Below, piece by piece: positions 22,363 to 28,949 of a stretch of 64,000 nucleotides of DNA. The translations under genes were made by a program, and so were the position numbers. Origin of the DNA: Gammaproteobacteria bacterium (lineage in GTDB: Bacteria > Pseudomonadota > Gammaproteobacteria > Xanthomonadales > SZUA-36); assembly GCA_030426265.1 (NCBI GenBank), contig JAUHYP010000001.1:186001-250000 (forward strand). Direction: 5' to 3'. The number at the start of each line of letters is the position of its first letter. Position 1 is the first letter of the stretch. The notes under the pieces are model-generated. The model searched no databases and was not told the origin of the DNA. It saw only the letters and a program-made list of their open reading frames with translations.

Positions 22363-22841
22363 TGCATTCGGTACACGGGCGCCTCGCAGGCCCGCAGGAT
22401 GGCGAAGGTCTTGGACGTCGCGGGCGTGGAAACCTCGACGATGACCTCGTCCAGGTCGGTCAGCGTCTCGAACACCGTCACTTCGAACGATTTCAACACT
22501 GCCTCGCCTCCACAGTCCACTTCGAAGGACCATTCGCCGTCCTCTCCGGTGGCATCGTAGCGGGTTCGGCAGTCCGGACGATCACCGAGGTCGAAGATTC
22601 CGCCCTCGGCGGCCAGCTGTTCCGTTCCCGAACCCAGCGCGCCGGGCTCCGGCCGGAACACGCCGTTCAGTGTGCCGGATGGACCAAAGTCCAGGTCCAG
22701 GGTCGACACCGGGCCGGAGTCCCTCGGGTGGACGGGGTAGGGGCCGCGACAGGGGTCGGGCTCGCCATCGTCCGCACAACCGGCCACGAACAGGCACGAC
22801 AGCAGGACGCCCGCAATTCTTCGGAAGCTGATCTCAGTCAC
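22359..22841 (-). CDS. Small lipoprotein of unknown function in the inositol-phosphate operon
   Basis: 160 aa with a lipoprotein signal peptide ending in VAGC (lipid-anchored Cys at about 22). The mature part begins with an acidic Pro-rich linker (DDGEPDPCRGPYP) and then a predicted all-beta domain with several further Cys (PDCRTRYD, FEVDCGGE, LRACEAP) that could form disulfides. I recognise no family. Start is GTG at 22839-22841, 8 bases inside the transporter gene, and the stop overlaps the phosphatase start by 4 bases. It is therefore translationally tied to both and probably acts in the same periplasmic step. Confidence 0.75.
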   Translation of the reverse strand: MTEISFRRIAGVLLSCLFVAGCADDGEPDPCRGPYPVHPRDSGPVSTLDLDFGPSGTLNGVFRPEPGALGSGTEQLAAEGGIFDLGDRPDCRTRYDATGEDGEWSFEVDCGGEAVLKSFEVTVFETLTDLDEVIVEVSTPATSKTFAILRACEAPVYRMQ

Positions 22842-24225
22842 GCGCTTTCACCCGCCACAGGCAGGCCGCCAGCAGCACAGATACCACCGAGGCCCCGACC
22901 CAGAACACGATGGGCGCGGAATAGTCATAGAAATAGACGGTCTGAGTCGCCTCGCCGAAGCTGAAGACCACCTGCGTTTCGCTTTCATAAATCAGTTTGC
23001 CACTGATGTAGTCCTGCATGCCGGCGCCGATGTAGCTGAAGATGCCGATGAAGCCCATGGCCGCCCCCGCCACGTTCTTGGGCGCCACGTCGATGGCGAA
23101 CAACCCGCCCAGGGAGGCCAGCAGCCCGCTGAGCCCAAAACCGTAAACGACCAACGCCACGGCCAGCAGCAGGTCATTCTGTGGCCCGAAGAAGATGACC
23201 CACAGCGGCAGCAGTTCCATCAGGCCGAACATCAGGTTGGCCGGAGGCCGGCGCGCTGAAAACCACTTGTCGGAGATGAATCCATAGGCCACGCAGCCGA
23301 GGATTCCCGCCGCCGTGTTCAGGAAGATGAACAGGTTGGCGTCGAACAGGTCGAAGCCGCGGATTTCCTGAAGGTAGACGTTGCCCCAGCTGTTAATGGC
23401 GTACCGGGTGACGTACATGCTGGCGCTCGCGACCGCGATCACCCAGATGGCGGGAATGGTCAGGACGCGCAACTGATCGCGCAGGATGGTGCCGGCGTCG
23501 CGCGCCCGGGTCGAGACGTGGTTGATGACGTCGTTGCGCCATTCGGCCACGGGAGGCAGCCCCAGGGTCTGCGGACGGTCCTGGAGGTACCGAAGTGCGA
23601 TCAGGGACGCGAGCACGCAGACGGCCGCCGGCGTGATGAAGCCCCAGGACCAGTGCAGCCCCAGCCCCTTGGGCGGGAGCGCGATCAACAGCGCGATGCC
23701 GAGGTAGGTGAGGCCTTCGCCGATCGAGTGCGCGGTACTCCAGATACCGTAGTAGCGGCCGCGTTCGTTGTTGCTGAACCAGTTGGCCAGCGCGACCACG
23801 CTGGACGGGGCGCCGAAGCCCTGGAACCAGCCGTTGAGCACCCAGAGCGCCGCCGACAACCAGACCACCGTGGACATCGCCATGCCGAAATTCATCAGTG
23901 CCGACAGGAACAGCCCGGCCGCGAAGAACCGTTTCACGTTGGCGTAGTCGGCCAGTATTCCGTTGCTGAACTTGCCCAGCGCGTAGCCGTACAACAGCAT
24001 CGAGCCGATCAGGCCCATCTCTTCCGGCGTGAACACGCCGGCGTCCATCATCGGCTTCTTCACCACGTTCAGCGCGAGCCGGCACACGTAGCCCAGGCCG
24101 TAGCACAGCGTGATGACCACGATCACGTCGCGTCGGTGGCGACGGAACGCTTCATCGATGGCGGCGCTGTCCTCGAGGCGGGGCCTGTCAGGTTGCGCGG
24201 CAAAGTATCCGAGTATTGATTTCAA
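22834..24225 (-). CDS. Organophosphate:anion antiporter-type MFS transporter
   Basis: 463 aa, 12 predicted membrane spans. The pattern fits the GlpT/UhpT/PgtP family of phosphate-linked antiporters: N-terminal charged region, then ITLCYGLGYVCRLALNVVKKPMM with the conserved Arg, GYALGKFSNGILADY, LNGWFQGFGAPSSVVALANWFSNNERGRYYGIWSTAHSIGEGL, and a late GxAxGFIG-like block (VAGAAMGFIGIFSYIGAGMQDYISG). Family members import sugar phosphates or glycerol 3-phosphate in exchange for phosphate. Next to an IMPase-type gene and a phytase the likely substrate is an inositol phosphate; this is inference. TTG start at 24225 with GGGA upstream. Divergent from mmsA, sharing a control region with two GGAA-N6-TTCC sites. 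Confidence 0.85.
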   Translation of the reverse strand: MKSILGYFAAQPDRPRLEDSAAIDEAFRRHRRDVIVVITLCYGLGYVCRLALNVVKKPMMDAGVFTPEEMGLIGSMLLYGYALGKFSNGILADYANVKRFFAAGLFLSALMNFGMAMSTVVWLSAALWVLNGWFQGFGAPSSVVALANWFSNNERGRYYGIWSTAHSIGEGLTYLGIALLIALPPKGLGLHWSWGFITPAAVCVLASLIALRYLQDRPQTLGLPPVAEWRNDVINHVSTRARDAGTILRDQLRVLTIPAIWVIAVASASMYVTRYAINSWGNVYLQEIRGFDLFDANLFIFLNTAAGILGCVAYGFISDKWFSARRPPANLMFGLMELLPLWVIFFGPQNDLLLAVALVVYGFGLSGLLASLGGLFAIDVAPKNVAGAAMGFIGIFSYIGAGMQDYISGKLIYESETQVVFSFGEATQTVYFYDYSAPIVFWVGASVVSVLLAACLWRVKARD

Positions 24226-24261
24226 GCGATCCCGGCCATTGAGCGGCTTCTGGTCTGAGCG

Positions 24262-24291
24262 TTGGCATTATGCCCTTGGTTGGAATAATAT
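24262..24291 (+). promoter_or_regulatory. Possible mmsA promoter overlapping operator 1
   Basis: TTGGCA (24262-24267), an 18-bp spacer and TAATAT (24286-24291), which forms the centre of the first palindrome. Both hexamers match consensus at four or five positions, so the assignment is tentative. Confidence 0.35.
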
Positions 24292-24295
24292 TTCC
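24282..24295. promoter_or_regulatory. GGAA-N6-TTCC operator 1, transporter/mmsA intergenic region
   Basis: GGAA and TTCC flank TAATAT; with the outer T/A the arms are 5 bp (TGGAA/TTCCA). It lies between the divergent OPA transporter and mmsA genes. From memory, the RpiR-type inositol repressor IolR of Sinorhizobium meliloti has been proposed to bind GGAA-N6-TTCC. The RpiR-family gene at 38745-39590 is the obvious candidate binder here. Confidence 0.7.
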
Positions 24296-24311
24296 AGTCA
24301 TGTGATTAAAA

Positions 24312-24325
24312 GGAAATATCGTTCC
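24312..24325. promoter_or_regulatory. GGAA-N6-TTCC operator 2, abutting the mmsA start codon
   Basis: GGAA (24312-24315), ATATCG, TTCC (24322-24325), ending directly before the ATG at 24326 and covering the AAGGA ribosome-binding site. Start-to-start distance from operator 1 is 30 bp, close to three helical turns. Confidence 0.68.
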
Positions 24326-25822
24326 ATGTCTGTCGAAGTCACCCATTTCATCAACGGCGCCGTGACCCCTGGCGGCGATCGTCATGCCGACATCATGAAC
24401 CCCGCCGAGGGCAACGCCTGCGGAACGGTCGCGCTGGCCGGCGCCGACACGGTCCGGGTGGCGGTCGATGCCGCAGCGGCGGCGTTCCCCGCCTGGCGTG
24501 ACACGCCGCCGGCCCGGCGCGCCACGATCCTTTTCGAATACAAGCAACGGCTCGAGGCCAACTTCGACCGCATCGCCACATTGATCACCCGCGAACACGG
24601 CAAGACCCTCGGCGATGCGCGCGGCGAGCTGCGCCGCGGGATCGAGGTGGTCGACTACGCGTGTGGCGCGCCACAGCTGCTCAAGGGAGAGTTCTCCAAG
24701 AACAGTGGCCCGGCCATCGACACGTGGACGGAGCACCAGCCGCTGGGCGTGGTCGCCGGCATCACCCCCTTCAACTTCCCGGCCATGGTGCCGATGTGGA
24801 TGTTCCCGATGGCGATCGCCTGTGGGAACACCTTTGTCCTGAAACCGTCCGAGAAGGACCCTTCCGCCGCCATCGAACTGGCCCGGCTTTTTTCAGAGGC
24901 CGGCCTGCCGGACGGCGTGTTCAACGTGGTCAACGGCGAGGCGGCCGCGGTCAACGCATTGCTCGCAGAGCCTCGCGTGCAGGCGGTCAGTTTCGTCGGT
25001 TCGACGCCCGTGGCCGAGCACATCTATCGCACCGCCGCGGCCAACGGCAAACGGGTACAGGCGCTGGGCGGCGCCAAGAACTGTGCCGTTGTGATGCCTG
25101 ATGCGGACATCGACAACGCCGCCAGCGCACTGGTCGGGGCGGCCTACGGTTCCTGTGGCGAGCGCTGCATGGCCATCTCGGTCGCCATCTGCGTCGGGGA
25201 CGAGACCGCGGACGCACTGGTCTCGAGCATTGGAGAAAAGCTGGACCAACTGGTCATCGGCGATGGCATGGAGGAGGGGGTCGCCATGGGCCCGCTGATC
25301 ACCGCGGAGCACCTCGCGCGCGTCCGTGGTTATGTCGAGACCGGCGTCGGGGAAGGCGCGACGCTGGTGGCCGACGGTCGGGAAACGGTGCCGGACGGCC
25401 TGCGGGGATACTTTCTGGGGGGCTGTCTGTTCGACCACGTCACCCCGGGGATGACCATCTTCAAGGAGGAGATCTTTGGCCCGGTGCTCTGCGTCATGCG
25501 TGCAGCGAATCTCGACCAGGCGATGCAGTGGATCGATAACCACGCCTATGGCAACGGCACCTGCGTGTTCACGCGGGACGGCGAAACGGCGCGGCGGTTT
25601 ACCGATCGGATCCAGGTCGGCATGGTGGGTGTGAACGTACCGTTGCCGGTTCCCGTGGCATCACACAGTTTCGGCGGCTGGAAGCGCTCCCTGTTCGGCG
25701 ACCTGTACGCCTACGGCCCCGACGCGGTGCGTTTCTACACGCGTACCAAGACCATCACGCAGCGCTGGCCGGATGCGCGAACCCGCGAAGCGGCCAACTT
25801 CGAATTCCCGTCCAACCAGTAG
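24326..25822 (+). CDS. mmsA: Methylmalonate/malonate-semialdehyde dehydrogenase (CoA-acylating)
   Basis: 498-aa aldehyde dehydrogenase of the MmsA/IolA type that converts malonate semialdehyde, the product of the IolJ aldolase, to acetyl-CoA, CO2 and NADH. It also converts methylmalonate semialdehyde to propionyl-CoA in valine breakdown. Motifs: HFINGAV at the N-terminus, GITPFNFPAMVPMWMFP, FVGSTPVAEHIY, and the catalytic Cys281 in SCGERCMA, typical of this subfamily. The open frame extends upstream, but the ATG at 24326 gives the family N-terminus. The position inside the inositol island, behind two operator-like palindromes, marks it as the iolA of this pathway. Confidence 0.93.
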   Translation: MSVEVTHFINGAVTPGGDRHADIMNPAEGNACGTVALAGADTVRVAVDAAAAAFPAWRDTPPARRATILFEYKQRLEANFDRIATLITREHGKTLGDARGELRRGIEVVDYACGAPQLLKGEFSKNSGPAIDTWTEHQPLGVVAGITPFNFPAMVPMWMFPMAIACGNTFVLKPSEKDPSAAIELARLFSEAGLPDGVFNVVNGEAAAVNALLAEPRVQAVSFVGSTPVAEHIYRTAAANGKRVQALGGAKNCAVVMPDADIDNAASALVGAAYGSCGERCMAISVAICVGDETADALVSSIGEKLDQLVIGDGMEEGVAMGPLITAEHLARVRGYVETGVGEGATLVADGRETVPDGLRGYFLGGCLFDHVTPGMTIFKEEIFGPVLCVMRAANLDQAMQWIDNHAYGNGTCVFTRDGETARRFTDRIQVGMVGVNVPLPVPVASHSFGGWKRSLFGDLYAYGPDAVRFYTRTKTITQRWPDARTREAANFEFPSNQ

Positions 25823-25834
25823 ACGCAACCGCGC

Positions 25835-27454
25835 CTACTGCGCCAGGAGGATATAGGTCGCCAGGGTCGCCAGCACGATCACCGCGGAGGCGGGCCGGGC
25901 CATGCGCCAGGGGGTCATGTCCACCGGAGCGGGCGCCGTGACGGAATGGTCGCGCGTGTCGGGGCGCCAGGCGCTGACCCCCGCGATCAGGATCACCGTG
26001 AACCCGAACACCACGGCCAGCCAGTGCAGGAAATGGATCGGTTCGGTCGTTCCGAACCAGCCCTGCACCACCGCCTGCAGCGGTTCGCGGTAGACGAAAT
26101 TGATCAGGTAGAACAGGACCGGCCCCACCACCAGCGCGGTCTTGGCCGCCAGGGCGGAGGCCCGTCTCGTGAACAGGGCAGCCAGGATCACGGCCAGCAT
26201 CGGCCCGAAGAAGGTGGCGTTGATCTGTTGCAGGTAGTTGTACAGGCTGCCGCTGGTGTCGATGCGCGGCGCCGTCACCATGGCTGCCAGTGCCAGGACG
26301 ATGGAACACCAGCGTCCGGCGGACACGCGCTGGCGGTCGGTGGCGTCCCGGCGGAACAGGGGTTGCCATATGCCGTGGCTGAACAGGGTCGCCGCGCTGT
26401 TGAGCACGCTGTTGAAGGTGCTCAATACCGCGCCCACCATGACCGCGGCGAACAGCCCGGCCAGCGCCGGTGGCAGGACCTCGGCCACCAGCATCGGGTA
26501 GGCCTGCAGGTAGTCCGAGCGTTGGAGTTCTCCCTGGAACATATGCCAGGCGATCACCCCCGGCAGCACCACCACCAGGGGCCCCAGCAGCTTGAACATC
26601 GCCGCCAGCAGAACGCCCTGTTGCCCCGCAGCCAGGCTTTTCGCGCCCAGGGCGCGCTGCAGGATCGACTGGTTGACGCACCAGAAGAACACCTGGTTCA
26701 CGATCATCCCGGTGAACAGCACGCCAAAGGGCAGGAAGCTTCCGGGCTCGTCTCCCGTGATGTCGAACTTGGGCTTTTCTTCGGTGTAGACCGTTTTCAG
26801 GCCGTCCAGGGGGTTGCCGTCACCGACAGCCATCAACGCGAGCACCGGGATCAGCAGGCTGGCCAGGAGGAAGCCGACGCCATTGACGGTGTCGGAGATC
26901 GCGATCGCCCTGAGTCCCCCGAAAATCGCGTACAGGCTCCCCAGTCCGCCAATGCACCAGACCAGCAGCCAGCGCGCCTGGGATTCGCTGATCCCGAGAA
27001 CGTCCGAAACGCTGAACAGGCTTTCCATGCCGCTCGCCCCGAACAACAACACCACCGGCAGGATGGCCACAGCGTAAGAAAGCAGGAACAGGGCCGACAT
27101 GATCACGCGGGTGCTCGAATCGAAACGCTGGTCCAGGAACTCCGGAATCGTCGTCAGGCCACGGCGCAGGTAGATCGGCAGGAACACGAGCGCGGTCAGC
27201 ACCATCGCGAGCGCCGCCGTGGTTTCCCAGGCCGTGACCGCGATGGTGTGCTGGAACGCGTCACCGTTGAGGCCGATCAGGTGCTCGGTCGACAGGTTGG
27301 TCAGCATCAGCGAGCCGGCGATGAACAACGCACCCAGGCTGCGGCCGGCGAGAAAGTAGCCTTCCGCGGTCGCGCCAACCGCATGATTCCGGGTGCCCCG
27401 CCAGGCGATCACCGCCACCAGGGCGGTGAAGCCGAAAAAGCCGAGCCAGTTCAA
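25835..27454 (-). CDS. Sodium:solute symporter family transporter
   Basis: 539 aa with about 14 hydrophobic segments and the SLC5/SSS pattern: AEGYFLAGRSLGALFIAGSLMLTNLSTEHLIGLNGDAF, GGLRAIAISDTVNGVGFLL, and a long run of spans to the C-terminus. SSS members move sugars, myo-inositol, amino acids or carboxylates with Na+. Its place in the island suggests free inositol, but the substrate is not visible in the sequence. TTG start at 27454 overlaps the stop of the upstream metallophosphatase gene (TTGA), so the two are translationally coupled; it converges with mmsA. Confidence 0.87.
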   Translation of the reverse strand: MNWLGFFGFTALVAVIAWRGTRNHAVGATAEGYFLAGRSLGALFIAGSLMLTNLSTEHLIGLNGDAFQHTIAVTAWETTAALAMVLTALVFLPIYLRRGLTTIPEFLDQRFDSSTRVIMSALFLLSYAVAILPVVLLFGASGMESLFSVSDVLGISESQARWLLVWCIGGLGSLYAIFGGLRAIAISDTVNGVGFLLASLLIPVLALMAVGDGNPLDGLKTVYTEEKPKFDITGDEPGSFLPFGVLFTGMIVNQVFFWCVNQSILQRALGAKSLAAGQQGVLLAAMFKLLGPLVVVLPGVIAWHMFQGELQRSDYLQAYPMLVAEVLPPALAGLFAAVMVGAVLSTFNSVLNSAATLFSHGIWQPLFRRDATDRQRVSAGRWCSIVLALAAMVTAPRIDTSGSLYNYLQQINATFFGPMLAVILAALFTRRASALAAKTALVVGPVLFYLINFVYREPLQAVVQGWFGTTEPIHFLHWLAVVFGFTVILIAGVSAWRPDTRDHSVTAPAPVDMTPWRMARPASAVIVLATLATYILLAQ

Positions 27455-28830
27455 GGTGCGCCCGCTGGGTCTTTCAGTTCATCCCGTCCTGAGCGGCGAA
27501 GAAAGCGATGTTGGAAGCTCACCGTGGTTTCGCTGCTTCCGTCATCCGGAATGGTCAGAATGGTCACTTCGCCCTCCTCTTCGCCCAGTTCCAGCGTGGC
27601 GAAGCCCCACACCTGGCCACGTGCGTACAGTGTGTGCTTCTGCGGGTAGGTGCGGTCCTGGTAGTCCATGAAGCGGCTGTGCAGGACCCGCTGTTTTCCG
27701 GCCGCTCCGGACACCAGCGTCAGCAACGGCCGGTCATCGGGTGCGCCCAGGCCCTCACGGCAGTCGTCCATGTGCACTTCGAGGGTGTGCTCATGGCCGG
27801 CGAGGAACATGTCCGCGTATCGGCACAATGCCGGATAGAGCAGTTCGCGCAGGACGTTGGCTTGTTCGTACTTCCCGCCCGCGCCTGACCACAGGGGATG
27901 GTGGGCAATGACGATTTTCCAGCGTGCGTCGGATTCCGCCAGGGCACGCGCCAGCCAGGCGACCTGGTCCCGTTCCGCGCCCTGGGGAATGGTCCATGGC
28001 TCGTGCTCCTCGACCTCTCCGGTGTGCACCGGCGTGCCGTCGTCGGCGAAGGCGTATTCCGGTTCCTCGTAGGCTGCCAGCAGGAGGGTGGTGTCGATGC
28101 CGAACACTTCGACCCCGGGCGCGGGTTCGGTTTTCCACCAGAAACCGTCCATGCGGTACAGCGGCGAGTCCTGGAGATACTCCAGCTGCGCGACGGCGCC
28201 CTCGCGCGAGGTCTCCCAGTCGTGGTTGCCCATGACCGGGTAGATGACGAACTCGGGATCCTGCTCTTGCAGGCCGATGTAGGGCCGGTTCATCAGCGCC
28301 TCGAATCGCTCCGCATCGTCACGGCCGTCGACACCCATCGTGGCGCCCGAGGGATAGATGTTGTCCCCGAGCATTACGCCGAACTCGCAACGTTCCGGCG
28401 CGGCGCACCAGTCCTTGATCGCCCTCGAGACGGGCCACAGGCCGCTGGCCGGCACCCAGCCACCCGTCTGCTCCGCGTAATGGAACGGAGACAGGCGAAA
28501 TTCCTGGATCGCCATGTTGTCCTCGATCCAGTCATCCAGTTCATTGACGATGAAGCTGCGCGCGTCCAGGGGGTTTTCGTGGTCGTCCGCTTCGAGCCAG
28601 TCGTAGTCGTATCCCGTATCGCCGAAGGCGAGCAGGTTGACCTTGAAGTCCTCTCCCGTGCCAGTCATGGCCTGTGTGGTGTCCTCGGAGGGCGCCGAGC
28701 CCGCGCAGCCTGCAAGGCCGAGAACAAGGGCCAGGCCTGAGGCCTTCAGAGTGCGGGTCGAAAAGAAGCCTTCGGACCGTCTGGACGAGGTGAAGCGCTG
28801 GATGGAGCGTCTCGAAGAGAATGAAGTCAT
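27451..28830 (-). CDS. Exported calcineurin-like metallophosphatase (tartrate-resistant acid phosphatase type), lipoprotein
   Basis: 459 aa counted from the ATG at 28828-28830; the frame also permits an ATG at 28873-28875, 15 codons upstream, and neither has a clear ribosome-binding site. The long basic N-region leads to a hydrophobic stretch ending in LAGC, a lipobox. The dinuclear metal motifs of the metallophosphoesterase fold are all present: FGDTG, GDNIYPSG, GNHDW, IAHHPLWS and GHEHTLE, in the order and spacing of purple/TRAP-type phosphatases. Likely removes phosphate from organic phosphates, perhaps inositol phosphates left by the phytase. Divergent from the phytase gene and coupled to the SSS transporter gene. 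Confidence 0.85.
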   Translation of the reverse strand: MTSFSSRRSIQRFTSSRRSEGFFSTRTLKASGLALVLGLAGCAGSAPSEDTTQAMTGTGEDFKVNLLAFGDTGYDYDWLEADDHENPLDARSFIVNELDDWIEDNMAIQEFRLSPFHYAEQTGGWVPASGLWPVSRAIKDWCAAPERCEFGVMLGDNIYPSGATMGVDGRDDAERFEALMNRPYIGLQEQDPEFVIYPVMGNHDWETSREGAVAQLEYLQDSPLYRMDGFWWKTEPAPGVEVFGIDTTLLLAAYEEPEYAFADDGTPVHTGEVEEHEPWTIPQGAERDQVAWLARALAESDARWKIVIAHHPLWSGAGGKYEQANVLRELLYPALCRYADMFLAGHEHTLEVHMDDCREGLGAPDDRPLLTLVSGAAGKQRVLHSRFMDYQDRTYPQKHTLYARGQVWGFATLELGEEEGEVTILTIPDDGSSETTVSFQHRFLRRSGRDELKDPAGAP

Positions 28831-28877
28831 GTCGATGAGCCCTGTTGTGGTTTCAGCGTTGCGCTGAATTCGCATTT

Positions 28878-28891
28878 GAAATATTCATTCG
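28878..28891. promoter_or_regulatory. Degenerate GGAA-N6-TTCC-like site 1, metallophosphatase/phytase intergenic region
   Basis: GAAA-TATTCA-TTCG, one mismatch to the motif in each half. It lies 29 bp (start to start) from a second degenerate copy at 28907-28920, matching the pair spacing seen at the mmsA and receptor promoters. Confidence 0.4.
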
Positions 28892-28899
28892 ATTATAAT
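28892..28899. promoter_or_regulatory. Bidirectional -10-like ATTATAAT between divergent metallophosphatase and phytase genes
   Basis: ATTATAAT reads TATAAT on both strands (28894-28899 on plus, 28897-28892 on minus) and lies between the two degenerate operator sites. -35 boxes are not clear (TTGAAA at 28876-28881 is too close for the plus strand). Confidence 0.4.
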
Positions 28900-28906
28900 A
28901 GAAAAT

Positions 28907-28920
28907 GAAATTAACATTCT
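28907..28920. promoter_or_regulatory. Degenerate GGAA-N6-TTCC-like site 2, upstream of phytase
   Basis: GAAA-TTAACA-TTCT followed by ATAACTTG. It closely resembles the receptor-promoter sites, which read GGAA-N6-TTCT followed by ATACTTG or ATACTG. It sits 30 bp before the phytase start. Confidence 0.42.
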
Positions 28921-28949
28921 ATAACTTGCGTCCACAAGCAGGATCCACC

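Noticed and set aside
25817..25840. CAGTAG/CTACTG inverted repeat over the mmsA and SSS transporter stop codons
   Set aside because: Six-base arms formed largely by the two convergent stop codons with a 12-base loop; likely chance.
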